A DNA stretch of 64,000 nt, from positions 79,403 to 143,402 of the forward strand of contig CAJJDP010000100.1 in NCBI GenBank assembly GCA_905182995.1, given 5' to 3'. This DNA is from Paramecium octaurelia. Taxonomy: Eukaryota > Ciliophora > Oligohymenophorea > Peniculida > Parameciidae. Positions 1 through 14,355 of the stretch are shown piece after piece; within the stretch, counting starts at the first letter, position 1, and each line of letters starts with the position of its first letter. The notes below the pieces were generated by a model. That model was not told where the DNA came from and did not search any database. It was given only the letters and a program-made list of their open reading frames with translations. Made by a program: the position numbers and the translations under genes.

Positions 1-200
1 TTATTGAATTGAATGGTTCTAAATTAAATTATAAGTGAAGGGTTAAGAATTTAATTAATGACTTTCCAATTCTTATGTATTTGATTATCGATTTTCAATT
101 AAATGTTATTGACTTTATTAAAGTTGTTTATGCATAGTTTATTTGATAATAGGTTGTACTTCTTAAATTAATTGATTCGCAAATTTTTCTATCGAAGGAA

Positions 201-509
201 ATGATATTTAAGTTAATTTTGGATTATCAATACCACTTTTGTGAGGAATAAATAGATGAGGAGCAAGAGAAACTTAATCAATTAATGCATCGATTCTACT
301 AAAAGACAACTAATGCTAATATTAATTATTTACATCCAACTATTATTATACCTTTTCAAGACATTCTTCTACTCTATTTTTATATAAGCCTTGTGTGTTA
401 AAGTTCATTAATTTATTATTAATTATTATTATTATTTCTGTATTTCTATTAAAATAGTATTACATATATTTTATTGAAATATCTCAAAACAGATCAGAGA
501 TTTTATTGA
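201..509 (+). other. Coding-like fragment near the left edge
   Basis: An open frame from ATG 201 to TGA 507-509 reads MIFKLILDYQYHFCEEQIDEEQEKLNQLMHRFYQKTTNANINYLHPTII and then turns hydrophobic. Its codon use resembles the sure genes. A 30-nt GT...TAG segment upstream could join it to a frame that begins to the left of the window. Further pieces in other frames follow to about 870 (e.g. ISLLMQAAKLLFILGAHIEITIHQQL). It is probably the decayed or multi-exon part of a gene not wholly in view; no family is assigned. Confidence 0.25.
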
Positions 510-3500
510 TAAATAAAAGTATATTTTAAATAAAGCACAGTCTTACCAAGCTAGCATCTCTATTCTATCTGTAGTACCAGTCATTCAGTCACTTTAAACT
601 CATATCGCTTCTTATGCAGGCAGCAAAACTACTTTTTATTTTAGGCGCTCACATTGAAATTACTATTCATCAATAATTAAGTAACCATTGGTCAATTTAA
701 AGTAATATTGTGACAGGTAAACATAAAACTTTACTTTTACATGCACTTTAAGGAAATGTAACCTGTAAATAAAATTCTAAGCTGCAATATATCAGAATTG
801 TATTGCTCGAGGAATGATTACAAATAGGCAAGTGATTCTAAGATTTTATTGTGCTTACTAGTATAATTATGATAATATCTTTACTTACAAAAAACTGTAT
901 TGAGGTTAGTCAATGAGATGACCTATATACTTTTTTGAACTAAAGATGGGTTTCAGAAAATTCGACTGATCATTCGAAAACTCATAAGATTAATTGCAAA
1001 ATTCATTCAGTTAAGTGGATAATGATTTAAGATATCTTACAAGCACATCTAAACTATCTCACACGATTGGTGTCGTTTACAATGTCGGAAGCTGCTGCAA
1101 CAAAAGAATAACTGGATGAGAATTGAATTGTAGAATATATTGCAGTTGATCTGCTCTCTACAAACACTATTTTATGATCAATAATGAAATTTATGTTTAT
1201 ATCTGATACTTGTAAACACAGAATAGAGAGATGATGTGTTGTATATATCTGGACAACCGATTGGTGATACAATTAGAGCGCTTCAATTAGAGATTCATTT
1301 AGTGCTATTGGACATGCAGAAAGTTATAACAAGTTGGAGCTTATGATAAATAAGGCTTCATCAGTTATGATCTATCTTTCATCCGAGCACAAAATTTAAA
1401 TTAGACTCATAATCAAGTTGGATCTTCGATTATGGAAAAATTTAATTTTTCCTTATTCTGAATATTCTATTATAGACATTATATCGATATATCTACAAAA
1501 AATTCCTTTTTAATGTACTTTTATCAAAACAGATTCTTTTTTTATAAATTTAATTATACCATATATTCCTAACAAGTCAGCTAATCTTAAGAATTCCAAA
1601 AATTTTTAAATTTACATCATTTATACTACAGTCATGAAGAGTAGATAATTTTCTTAACTATTTTAGAAAATTAAGAAACTAATTTAAGAATAAATTAAAT
1701 TAATTTAATTAAATAGATGAGTAATCATTTTTCAAAGGAATATAATTTATTAAAAAAGATTTATTAAATTCCTCATTTAAGTGGCTTTTTAACAGATCAT
1801 ATTTAACAATGCAAACAATACAGGAGGTTTTGAGAAGGATAACAGATCTTCTTTTAGCTATATCAGATGATCTTAGTTTTTGCTTTTTTCCCTATTAGAT
1901 TTTCTAATTTTGACATGCTTTTATGATCTCTTGAATAACTTTTCCTTATAAAAGAAACTTTTGATAAGTCTAATTTTAAGTTTCTGCCGATTTTTTTGAA
2001 ATTGTTTCGAAAGGAACACTCTTGCTATGAGATCTTCAAAAGAAACAGATATTTCTTTAAGAGCAAATGATGAGGCTAAGTTTCTTGATATACTTAATCC
2101 TGTTAGCAACATTTTATTAAAAGAATACCTATAATTATTTTGTTTTTTTTTCAAATTTCATAACAATAGACTATTATGCTTCAAATAAATGAAATGACAA
2201 AATTATTTTGAGCTTTATCAAATTCAATACATTTTAGTGATTACCATAGGATTACAATTAATAAGGAATTGATGCTAATGGACCCTCTTTAATAGTCCTG
2301 ATTATAAGATTGATATGTTGCTTAAATTGTATTTACAATTTTGAGTTTAATTTCTAGTCAGGTATGTCATAAACTAATACTAAAATTAAGTGTATTGTTC
2401 TGCAAATTATTTTGTGATATTTTATGGAGGTAAATTGGATTCACCAATAAGATAACTATATGCATTAAAAAATAAATTTTATGCTTTAGAAACAACCAAA
2501 CTAATTGATTAGAATCAAATATTAATAAAAAAATACATAGGAATATTGTATATGGTTGAACTATAGCAGAATGAAACAAAACAAAATTTGAGATTAATTT
2601 TTATCTGTTTGTTAATTAATTGATATATGGATCATAATAACTAAAGATGATATAAAGTATTTAATTATTAAATAAATTGATATAATTTTTTATTTAAGGT
2701 TAACAGAAAGGAATAATTATTCAGGTAGATTAATTTTTTATAAATTTGATAGTTAGTTCTGAATACACATTTTTTCATTTCATTCTTTTTCCAATGCGGC
2801 CAAATAAAATCGTCGAGCTTCTGATGTCAAATTCCTAATTGTAATAATGTATAAGCTAAATATTAATAAACCATTTTATACCTATAAATTTTAATCTAAC
2901 AGGATCTACCAAAAAATTCGGACAAAACAGAAACTCTAATGAGTTGCAAGAAATTTCATTAATAGAAAACAGATTTGAACCTATTTTAAATTTAGTATAA
3001 ATATTCTGGAGGGATGATAAAAATTAAGAATTATTAATATTAATGAATTAACATTATATGGTACTCACACATTAGATTGTAGAGTGAGTAGAATAAAATG
3101 TTAATAAAATTATTCTTTAAAAATCATTTACAATGATTCCAGTTGTAAAATAAAATCATTATGCGCACCTATAGAAGAAGGATTTAGATATGATACAGCT
3201 TTTTTAATCTCGGATTATCAAATCAAGAGGGATTAATACAAGATTACCTTGACTTAGAATGATGCAAGTTGCCTATTAATTTTTAGAACCATAGTGAATA
3301 GAAGGTGTTGTATACAATAATTATTTCATTTTCTTTTTGTAGCATTTTGGTATAACTAATTACATTCAATAAATGTTTGGAAATCTTAATCAACTTATGT
3401 TTTACCTAAAGAGGACGACATGCTTCATCTTTGAATTATAAAGGTTGAGCCTGCTGATCTATCTGAGAATTCGCTTTAAAATAAGTGTATACTTCAAATA

Positions 3501-3785
3501 TGTTTCTGTTGAAATCAGCACCAATACAACATCCATCTAAATCACCATGTTATACTCATCAATTTAGCTCTTGCTTATCATTTGCTTTTTCTTTAAAATT
3601 ACCTGAAATCAATTCACTAGACAGGGTTAGAAGTAAATCTAGAGTGCGAGATATTTACTTTCTCGAAAATGGCTTTTAGGGTTGGATTAGAAAGTAATAT
3701 ATAAAATCATCCTTAAAGAGTAGAAATTATGAGTAAAATACTTAAAATATATCATTATAAAGAAAATCAGAATTGAGAAAGGAAT
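510..3785. other. AT-rich stretch without a recognised gene
   Basis: It contains short TGA-free frames on both strands, for example minus 2154-1732 (140 codons, LLTGLSISRNLASSFALKEISVSFEDLIARVFL) and plus 3466-3921 into the next duplicate. None has a domain I know. With only TGA as stop such lengths are expected by chance. Confidence 0.5.
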
Positions 3786-6700
3786 AAAAGTTTGCTATTA
3801 AATTCCTCTTGACAACTAGATGTTTTGTTGTTAATAGAGGTCGTAGTTCTATACTTTATGATTGTAAAGGGACTGAAAATGGTTTATTAATATAAAAATT
3901 ATCTCTGTAATAAAATAATTGATGTTTTTCTAAAGACTGTTTATAAATTTCTTGAATTTCCAAAATTTAATTGAATATTAAGAGATACAATTTAAAGTTG
4001 AAAGGCATTTATAATAACCTTAAAGTTTAGTGCTGTGCAATAAAAAATTTAATTGTTATTAACTATAATTAATGTTATAAAATTTATAACAGTTCATCTT
4101 AATCTTGATCTTTTAATCATCATCAACATAGAGCATTTTATAATTGGTAATATAGCCTAATACATTCTTTGGCTTCTCTTATAGAGATTCCAAAACTAGT
4201 GCTTTGAAATAAATCTGTAGATTATATTACACATTTGGTGCTGTGAATTGTAACATAAAATGAAAAGGAAGAAAAGTTTCATTAATATATAAATTCGAGT
4301 TATTGGTAAAAAACAATTGAATTTAGTAAACTTCCTATATTTTAAATGATCATACTTATAATTTAAATAAGTGGTGTATCTATTAATATTGGAAAGACTT
4401 ATATTTTTGGATGGATGCAAGGAATATAGATATAGAGATTTATTTAGTAAAATGTTTGTTTTTTTATTTGGATATTTATCCAAATAACAGTCTTTTATAA
4501 TTTAAATTCTATTTTCGTAGTTAGATGAAAAGAATTTTCAACTGTTTGCTCCATAATAGAGTAGTATGATTTGGCTCCAAATGATGTGAAATATCTATTT
4601 AGTTTATACTATTTGTTTTTTGCTCTCAAAAAATATGACCTTATTTACTTTTACTGAAAGATTTCTTTCATACTTATTTCATAATGTTATTCGATTTGAA
4701 AATTAAAAAGTATATAGAAAATTTAAAAAAAATTAAGCTGAGATTATTCCTTTCAAATTGTACCTTTCATTTAGATTAACAATCTAGCAGCCATTAATAT
4801 CATAAATAAATAAAATATTTACTAATTGTCAAGATTCTCTTTCTAAATGGATTGAATTTAATCAAGATATTGTAATCTACTAAAAAAATAATAATTCAAT
4901 TATGATTAAAAACCGTAAGATGTCTATTAATCCTTATGAATACCAAATCAACTATTGTAATTTTGAAATTCGCCAAATCATTAATTTATCAAAAGCTGCA
5001 ATTGCCAAAAACAAGGAAAGGAACTTTTTTTCACCAAAAAGTTTAATTTTGATATCATATTTGGCAAAACATATTTAAACAATGTAAATTGTCTAAATTA
5101 CAAACTAACTTAAGCTAAAAGATAATGAAATTATATTATAAATGTAGAAAATTTAAATAACTCACAACCATTTTGTTTTTTTTATTTACTAATCTTTCTA
5201 ATTGATCTTTTAATTAAATATCTCATTCTAAAATAGATATAAAATGTTCAATGGTGCTTCCCTTAAATTTTGGAACATCTAAAATTTACAAATTATAGAA
5301 AAAGGAAAAGAGTAACGAAGTATATTTGTACCCTTATCACAGATATTCAGATTCGATAGGTATTATTTTGATATTTTAGGATTAAACAGCTTATTCAACT
5401 TGAGAATTTGAACTTTTGCACATACCCTAAAATTTTCAAATTTCCAAGACAATGAATGATATGATTATGAGGAATGTCTAGTAAGTTTGGAATTCTTTTT
5501 ATAACAAGATTTTCAAAGCAATCTTTAGGTAAACTCTTTGATTATAGAATAGGAGGAATAATTGATAAAATCGAAGAATGGACTATATCATAATTATATA
5601 ATTATATNAAAAGTTTGCTATTAAATTCCTCTTGACAACTAGATGTTTTGTTGTTAATAGAGGTCGTAGTTCTATACTTTATGATTGTAAAGGGACTGAA
5701 AATGGTTTATTAATATAAAAATTATCTCTGTAATAAAATAATTGATGTTTTTCTAAAGACTGTTTATAAATTTCTTGAATTTCCAAAATTTAATTGAATA
5801 TTAAGAGATACAATTTAAAGTTGAAAGGCATTTATAATAACCTTAAAGTTTAGTGCTGTGCAATAAAAAATTTAATTGTTATTAACTATAATTAATGTTA
5901 TAAAATTTATAACAGTTCATCTTAATCTTGATCTTTTAATCATCATCAACATAGAGCATTTTATAATTGGTAATATAGCCTAATACATTCTTTGGCTTCT
6001 CTTATAGAGATTCCAAAACTAGTGCTTTGAAATAAATCTGTAGATTATATTACACATTTGGTGCTGTGAATTGTAACATAAAATGAAAAGGAAGAAAAGT
6101 TTCATTAATATATAAATTCGAGTTATTGGTAAAAAACAATTGAATTTAGTAAACTTCCTATATTTTAAATGATCATACTTATAATTTAAATAAGTGGTGT
6201 ATCTATTAATATTGGAAAGACTTATATTTTTGGATGGATGCAAGGAATATAGATATAGAGATTTATTTAGTAAAATGTTTGTTTTTTTATTTGGATATTT
6301 ATCCAAATAACAGTCTTTTATAATTTAAATTCTATTTTCGTAGTTAGATGAAAAGAATTTTCAACTGTTTGCTCCATAATAGAGTAGTATGATTTGGCTC
6401 CAAATGATGTGAAATATCTATTTAGTTTATACTATTTGTTTTTTGCTCTCAAAAAATATGACCTTATTTACTTTTACTGAAAGATTTCTTTCATACTTAT
6501 TTCATAATGTTATTCGATTTGAAAATTAAAAAGTATATAGAAAATTTAAAAAAAATTAAGCTGAGATTATTCCTTTCAAATTGTACCTTTCATTTAGATT
6601 AACAATCTAGCAGCCATTAATATCATAAATAAATAAAATATTTACTAATTGTCAAGATTCTCTTTCTAAATGGATTGAATTTAATCAAGATATTGTAATC

Positions 6701-7430
6701 TACTAAAAAAATAATAATTCAATTATGATTAAAAACCGTAAGATGTCTATTAATCCTTATGAATACCAAATCAACTATTGTAATTTTGAAATTCGCCAAA
6801 TCATTAATTTATCAAAAGCTGCAATTGCCAAAAACAAGGAAAGGAACTTTTTTTCACCAAAAAGTTTAATTTTGATATCATATTTGGCAAAACATATTTA
6901 AACAATGTAAATTGTCTAAATTACAAACTAACTTAAGCTAAAAGATAATGAAATTATATTATAAATGTAGAAAATTTAAATAACTCACAACCATTTTGTT
7001 TTTTTTATTTACTAATCTTTCTAATTGATCTTTTAATTAAATATCTCATTCTAAAATAGATATAAAATGTTCAATGGTGCTTCCCTTAAATTTTGGAACA
7101 TCTAAAATTTACAAATTATAGAAAAAGGAAAAGAGTAACGAAGTATATTTGTACCCTTATCACAGATATTCAGATTCGATAGGTATTATTTTGATATTTT
7201 AGGATTAAACAGCTTATTCAACTTGAGAATTTGAACTTTTGCACATACCCTAAAATTTTCAAATTTCCAAGACAATGAATGATATGATTATGAGGAATGT
7301 CTAGTAAGTTTGGAATTCTTTTTATAACAAGATTTTCAAAGCAATCTTTAGGTAAACTCTTTGATTATAGAATAGGAGGAATAATTGATAAAATCGAAGA
7401 ATGGACTATATCATAATTATATAATTATAT
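3786..7430. repeat. Assembly duplicate 1: two 1822-bp copies around N 5608
   Basis: Copy one is 3786-5607 and copy two is 5609-7430, direct, offset 1823, with no difference noticed, separated only by the N at 5608. The first copy ends exactly at the N and the second starts exactly after it. This is what appears when two overlapping contigs are placed end to end. No gene was recognised in the unit. It is AT-rich DNA, with runs such as the short pyrimidine tract near 5165. Confidence 0.9.
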
Positions 7431-9861
7431 ATAATGGTAAATATACAAATATATTTTAGCATAAAATGATAAGGCGCTTTATTAATCTTGCAAAGTAAGA
7501 CATTTCTTAAGGTTAAATCTTTTTGTTGATATTAGAGTTCTCCTTTGCTTTTACTGTCACAATATATGAATCTAGTAGTATTTCAGCATATTTTTTCTTT
7601 ATAAAGACTAAATGTGATTAAACCTACTAGTATTTGAAAAACACCAATTACAATCATTTAATAATTTTAACGTTATTAATTAATAATATTAAAAGGTAAG
7701 AACTTTTAACAATTTATTTTTTCGCCATTATTGTATTTTTTACAAATCTTTTATTTCTATAATCTTTGCAAAGTTTTTTACAATAGCGTTATAATAAGTC
7801 ATAATTAGTGTGTCCACTTTTCCATCAAATGCTCTTTCCTCTAATTCTAATCTATTGTGCTGTAATAGGACCATATGAATAAGCTTCTCCTTTGCCTACT
7901 TACTTGATATGATATGCGTGAGATATATTTATGCTTGTACACCTCATCTCTTAATGTCACAATAAATGCTATACAGCTTGCTTCTTAATTTGCAAATTTT
8001 CAGTAATTAAAATCAAATTTATTTTGACAGTTGCCCTTCCTTCAATGCAAAAATAACTTATTTAATTGATGGTATTATTGTAAAATGCAATAATCTTAAT
8101 TATAAGTGTGCTTGTTAGCCTAAAATCTCTGAAAATTCTATGAGTTTACTCTTTTTGTTTTTCTGACATATTATTAATATTTAATTTTAAGATTGCTTAA
8201 ATGCAAAAACAAAAAGCCACTGAGTTTAAAGATTATGATGTTTTCTTTTTTGATTCTAATAAGAATTTTGAACATTTTCATGGTTTGTGTTAATTTGTTA
8301 CAGACATAATTGATACAAAGTTTAATAATCTTTCATAATAACAATTTGATAGGGTTATTCGACTTTGTGCCATCACTTTGCATAAGATATAAACCAGGAT
8401 TAATTCATCATTTCAGGCGTTTGTAGTGTTCGTACTAGACATTATTTTAATTGCTCTATTCTAGAATGTTTTATTCTCTTAAAAACTCAAACCTGGTTAA
8501 CATATACAGCACAAATTCATCTCGTGATTCATGAGTTGTAAGTTCATGTACACCATTGTATTCCTCTACAAATAGCTTTGAAAATTTTTCTTTGACCTTT
8601 CGAAAGTGAAAAGCTATTAAGGATTCTAATTAAGGCTTGCATATAATAAGTATAATTCTTGTTTGAGCCACTACTAACAAATCTTGTGATAATAGCTTTG
8701 CTAGATCATGTTACTCATCAACTTGTGATTAACTCCTTGTAAAACGTATGATTATCTGAAAAGCTCTGTCAAACATTTTCCATCTTTTAACTTGACTTAA
8801 CGATTAAGTTGCTCGCTATTTCAAAGATTATGCTACCTAATTCCAAATATGACCTGCTAACTGCAATGATCTTAAATTGCTACTAAAACTCAGTGTAGTA
8901 CTAATAATGATTGCCATGTTTATTTTCTTGTAATATGTTTACCTCCATAATCTTCCACATATAGTAATATTGTTGCTTACTATATTTTAATATAAAATAA
9001 TAATTCTTTAGTATTTACTACTGGTTTGCAAGTATAAATAAAAACAAAACATATTTGAGATTTCTTTAAACAGTTCTGATTATCCCATCTTTCCTTGATT
9101 CATCATTTTTTCAATATGTCTTTACATAAGATTATGAATAAATAATTTTAAGAGTGCATGTATTAGTAAGATAATATAATGAATAGAATAGATGAAATAG
9201 AATCTAAGTATTAACAAATAAAGTTTTTAATTGAAATATTAGTAAATATATGAAATATTAAAAAGACTGTTTAAATTCATAAATTCAATAGTGCAAATAG
9301 CAGAAATTAAAAAAATTAAGATTTTAATCTTCTTTAAGATCAATAAATTTCAAAATTAATAAATCAATGTTAAAAGATTAAGTAAAATATTACAATAATG
9401 ATATTTGTAATTTTTATATATCTTGAATTTATGATTCAAATAATTGATTTGTAATTCCCTTAAGAAAACCGAAGGTATGCAAATTTTGTTATAGATTTAA
9501 GCAACAGAATAGAAAGCGTTAAGACTTTCAAAATACATTTAATGAATTAATTCATTATTTAGATAAATTCAATAAAATCAACCAAAACCCCCAAATTGAA
9601 ATAATATTTTCAAACTATTCAGAAATAAAAAACAATAAAAGCGTAATTTGAGTATAATTTTATAAAATGAAAGAAGTTAACAAATAATTTAATACACAAT
9701 CTTTATCAATTAAGTAAATTAATAAAAAATATCTTAACTTAGAATAGAATTTCTATCAATATACTCTAAGTGGTAGAACTAATGATTCAAATAGAACCAT
9801 TTCATTAATATTATTATTAATATAATTCTCATATGAATGTACATCTTTCTATCAATAATAT
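7431..9861. other. AT-rich stretch with one coding-like frame
   Basis: Apart from the minus-strand frame at 8408-8917, a plus-strand frame 8201-8527 (108 codons, MQKQKATEFKDYDVFFFDSNKNFEHFHGLCQFVTDIIDTKF) overlaps it on the other strand. At most one of the two can be real. Nothing else was recognised. Confidence 0.45.
8408..8917 (-). other. Unassigned open frame, 169 codons, coding-like
   Basis: Minus strand, ATG 8917-8915 to TGA 8410-8408. The predicted product starts MAIIISTTLSFSSNLRSLQ and ends with FSKLFVEEYNGVHELTTHESRDEFVLYMLTRFEFLREQNILEQ. That last part looks like a genuine, perhaps EF-hand-like helix-loop-helix segment, but no family can be named. Three short blocks in its upstream half recur near 18.25-18.46 kb. 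It is probably a fragment of a decayed gene or dispersed element. Confidence 0.25.
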
Positions 9862-11211
9862 TCATTCTCCTAAAAATTTCCTAATTTATATTTCTTTAGA
9901 TGAATCATCCCAAGTAATAAAATGCTCTCCATCCTAACTCAATTATCCAAACAAAACATAAGTCTTAAAGTGAATAGATTGCTCAACTGAAAATTCATTC
10001 GTTTCAGTCCTTCTAATAATATTGACATATTGATCGTGCTTATTGACTAGTATCTGTTTTTGTTTATTAAATTATTATGGAAATAATCTACAATCATCAC
10101 ATCCTTAATTTATTGTTATATCCTTTGTTTTTGTAAATTATTTACTCATAAGATTCATCTCAAAGACATGCATTAAATTGCCTATGTAAAAATATCATTA
10201 TTAATAAAACATAATCGAAATCCATAAACATCAACTTTTATTTTTTATATAACAATCCACTTTTCACTTTATTTAGAATACTCAATTACTAATATTGAAT
10301 TATCCTAATCACAAGAAATAAGTTTATTTTCTTAATCATTTAAACTGATTTGATATACTCTACCAGTATGATCAGTGATTGTTTATTAACAAACCCATTC
10401 ACTTTTTAGATTCCAAAACTTAATAGTTTAATCATCACTACATGTTATAAAAAGATCTTCATGACTATTCAAAATTAAACACCGAAGATAATTAGAATGT
10501 GCTTTTATTGTTTATAAGGAATTCAATTAACTATTTTTATAGTTTGACCAAATTACTATTGATCCACCAACATCACCAGATATCAACTAATTTGATTTTT
10601 CTATGAAGTTTAAGGTGTATACATAACTCGTGTGTTCATTTAAGACTTCAGTTTATTTCACCATTCCTTATTTGAATTCATATATTTTAATTTATTCTTC
10701 GCAACCAACTGCCACCTTTGAGCAATTCTTATTAATTGTTATCGCAAAACAAATTTGTTACTCCTTAATTGAATTATCTTCAATTATTTAATAAGTAAAT
10801 TTTTTTAAATTGGATGAAGTTTTTGGAGATTAAATTTGATTCACTTCTTAGAGATCATTTATTTGTGATGATATAAATGAATCTGAATAACGCGAATCTG
10901 ATTAGAGTTTGAATTGAAGTTATTCTTAGATTTTTAAGCTAGTTTATGATTTTACTTCTTAAAGAATATTGTATTAAAACTTGGATTATCCAATTAAATG
11001 GAATTAATCAACTTTTATCTAAGCTAATTCCAACCTTGGATTGCTAAACTTATAAATTGGCGAATCGATAATGAATACTGAATCAATTAGATTATTGATT
11101 TTATCAAAAGATGACTAAATAATTACAATAATCTATTAATACATCTAAATCCTTCTCTAATCCTTTCATAATAAATTCTAATTAGCTATTTATTTTCTCT
11201 TTTTTTGACAT
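9862..11211 (-). CDS. WD40-repeat protein with one sure and one doubtful mini-intron
   Basis: Minus strand, ATG at 11211-11209, TGA at 9864-9862. A 28-nt GT...TAG intron at 11142-11115 joins the start (MSKKEKINSQLEFIMKGLEKDLD) to a helical and Gln-rich linker; WD40 repeats follow (e.g. HSNYLRCLILNSHEDLFITCSDDQTIKFWNL) and a tail ending in WDDSSKEIQIRKFLGE. Near 10.2 kb the frame changes. Either one base has been lost, or a 29-nt GT...TAG segment at 10210-10182 is a second intron; removing both gives 431 codons without a stop. The paralogue at 45922-47280 codes through the same place (LCFINDNIF), so the doubtful intron covers formerly coding sequence. Function is probably a protein-binding scaffold; no catalytic motif is seen. 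Most of the gene lies in an assembly duplicate (second copy at 11539-12598). Confidence 0.8.
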
Positions 11212-12924
11212 TTTTTAATTCTATAAAACTATTAATATAATGAATTTTATAAATTGAGATTACTAAGGAAACAGCTAGATATCCAATAGAAATAGAAGGG
11301 AAGAAGTGAATTTAAAAAGAAGATATAATTTTGATGAAATATTGATGTATGTATTCAGTTGAAGAGAGTGATTACATAAAAGTTAATATATTAATTTGAT
11401 TCCACAATGCATTTGAACAACTTAAGGTATAAAAATATACCCTTAAAGTTACACCATGATAACTTATGATTATACACATTTACAAAAATGTATTTGATCA
11501 GAAAGATATCAACCTATATGATACAAGCAAAAATATGNGATTCATCTCAAAGACATGCATTAAATTGCCTATGTAAAAATATCATTATTAATAAAACATA
11601 ATCGAAATCCATAAACATCAACTTTTATTTTTTATATAACAATCCACTTTTCACTTTATTTAGAATACTCAATTACTAATATTGAATTATCCTAATCACA
11701 AGAAATAAGTTTATTTTCTTAATCATTTAAACTGATTTGATATACTCTACCAGTATGATCAGTGATTGTTTATTAACAAACCCATTCACTTTTTAGATTC
11801 CAAAACTTAATAGTTTAATCATCACTACATGTTATAAAAAGATCTTCATGACTATTCAAAATTAAACACCGAAGATAATTAGAATGTGCTTTTATTGTTT
11901 ATAAGGAATTCAATTAACTATTTTTATAGTTTGACCAAATTACTATTGATCCACCAACATCACCAGATATCAACTAATTTGATTTTTCTATGAAGTTTAA
12001 GGTGTATACATAACTCGTGTGTTCATTTAAGACTTCAGTTTATTTCACCATTCCTTATTTGAATTCATATATTTTAATTTATTCTTCGCAACCAACTGCC
12101 ACCTTTGAGCAATTCTTATTAATTGTTATCGCAAAACAAATTTGTTACTCCTTAATTGAATTATCTTCAATTATTTAATAAGTAAATTTTTTTAAATTGG
12201 ATGAAGTTTTTGGAGATTAAATTTGATTCACTTCTTAGAGATCATTTATTTGTGATGATATAAATGAATCTGAATAACGCGAATCTGATTAGAGTTTGAA
12301 TTGAAGTTATTCTTAGATTTTTAAGCTAGTTTATGATTTTACTTCTTAAAGAATATTGTATTAAAACTTGGATTATCCAATTAAATGGAATTAATCAACT
12401 TTTATCTAAGCTAATTCCAACCTTGGATTGCTAAACTTATAAATTGGCGAATCGATAATGAATACTGAATCAATTAGATTATTGATTTTATCAAAAGATG
12501 ACTAAATAATTACAATAATCTATTAATACATCTAAATCCTTCTCTAATCCTTTCATAATAAATTCTAATTAGCTATTTATTTTCTCTTTTTTTGACATTT
12601 TTTAATTCTATAAAACTATTAATATAATGAATTTTATAAATTGAGATTACTAAGGAAACAGCTAGATATCCAATAGAAATAGAAGGGAAGAAGTGAATTT
12701 AAAAAGAAGATATAATTTTGATGAAATATTGATGTATGTATTCAGTTGAAGAGAGTGATTACATAAAAGTTAATATATTAATTTGATTCCACAATGCATT
12801 TGAACAACTTAAGGTATAAAAATATACCCTTAAAGTTACACCATGATAACTTATGATTATACACATTTACAAAAATGTATTTGATCAGAAAGATATCAAC
12901 CTATATGATACAAGCAAAAATATG
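10152..12924. repeat. Assembly duplicate 2: two 1386-bp copies around N 11538
   Basis: Copy one is 10152-11537 and copy two is 11539-12924, offset 1387, no difference noticed. The unit holds the 5' three quarters of the minus-strand WD40 gene plus about 325 bases upstream of its start. Because the gene is whole only in the left copy, the right copy is the redundant one for annotation. Confidence 0.9.
11539..12598 (-). pseudogene. Second, 3'-truncated assembly copy of the 10-kb WD40 gene
   Basis: This is the same gene as 9862-11211, shifted by 1387 bases, with ATG at 12598-12596 and the same mini-introns. It is cut off by the N at 11538 before the C-terminal part. No difference from the first copy was noticed. 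It is best read as the overlapping end of the next contig rather than a second gene; if it were a real tandem copy it would lack about the last 100 codons. Confidence 0.75.
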
Positions 12925-13422
12925 AAATTTAATAATCAGGTATTAAAAGCTTAAAACTTGATTCCTTCGCAATAAATTAATCCATTAGGACTAATTTAAG
13001 AAAAAATATTGTGTGAAATAAATTAAACAATTAGACTTTACTCTACTAAAATTAAATGAATAAAATTTAAGATTATTAATTTATTTTTACTTCTTAATTG
13101 TTTGAGACAAGATTCTTGGTAATAATTTGAAATTTTATCTTTTGATTTTAAGTTGCATTCTAAAAGAATAATTTCTCAAATATTTGAAATAAATTTAGAG
13201 CTTTTAGAAATTTTCAATTATTCAAATATGATTCCGAGAATCTAATTAACTGACCATAAACGAAATCTTTAAGACGATTTTTGAAAATCTATTATTTTAC
13301 AGTTTATTCCAAATTAATTATCTTTATTTGAAAATTAATAGATATAAAATATACATTTTTCATCAATCAATTCTGGTGACATTGAGTCATTTCAATCACA
13401 AATCTAGGCTTTTTCTTTAAAA

Positions 13423-14355
13423 ATGTAGGTTATATCAAATCCTAAAAAAGTTTAATAAAAACCTCATCAAAATCAATGTGCAATACATACTTTGCTTCTA
13501 AATACTAGTTACACTCAAACAATTCAAATTTGCTAAGATTATTTCATTATTGATGTAAAACTAAAGTCTATGTAGGTATTTTATAGAGCAGCAGCTTAAT
13601 CGCATTTCGATTTTATTAAGATTCAATATGTTTAACAGCCAAGCATTAAATAATCTTAACAGAATCGAAAGAGTTGTGCTCAAGAAATATCTTATATTTC
13701 TCTCTATATGCATTTGAATTATGAAGACATAACGCTAGCAGTATTTTTTAAATCAGGAGTGCCATAATTTATTATATTACAATTGAAAACTCTAAGTGCA
13801 TAATCATGTACAAAATTCAAGTAAAGCAAGACTTCGCGTGTACACCTTAGAATTTAATTGAGATTGTTGTTTGGAATACCAATCAACAAAATCTTTAAAG
13901 AAAGAAGCAATAGTATAAACTGCATCAAAAAGGTGAATTAATAATATTATGATAACCATAGTAACACTTCAAATATGTGTAAATATAGTAGATATACTAC
14001 AAGATAAAATTACAAAAATGAACAATATGCTCCAGCATAGTCATAAGCACAAAATGTTCAAGTAAAACCATTTTTGATAAACTTTTAAGGTGCAGCCAAA
14101 AATCATTAAAGTTTCGCCTGTTGTTATGACATTGTTGCATTATTCAAGACAATTTGTAATGAGCCCAACTCAAGAGATATAAGGCCTTAAATTAGGACAA
14201 TCAAGATAGCATTCAATTAAGTATTAATTCAAGTGTATATATATTGTTCAAGCATGCTAGCAGTACATTTTGTAAAATTAAAACACATCAGGAAACTAGT
14301 TTATAATTTTGTTGGCTAAAACATTTCTAGTATGCACAAAAAATTTATAAGTTGA
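13423..14355 (+). other. Long unassigned open frame (310 codons, TGA-only stop)
   Basis: The frame is open from an ATG at 13423-13425 to TGA 14353-14355, while at least ten TGA triplets fall in the other two frames. The predicted sequence includes YEDITLAVFFKSGVPQFIILQL and AAKNHQSFACCYDIVALFKTICNEPN, and is richer in Cys, Ala and Ser than the sure genes here. No domain is recognised. With a single stop codon and this base composition, open frames of 300 codons are not very rare, so this may be chance or a decayed gene. Confidence 0.22.

Noticed and set aside
1054-1720. Gene-like frame ending in SFSAIGHAESYNKLELMINKASSVMIYLSSEHKI
   Set aside because: Several TGAs lie in the same frame upstream at about the random rate, and the open part (about 145 codons) is within chance length.
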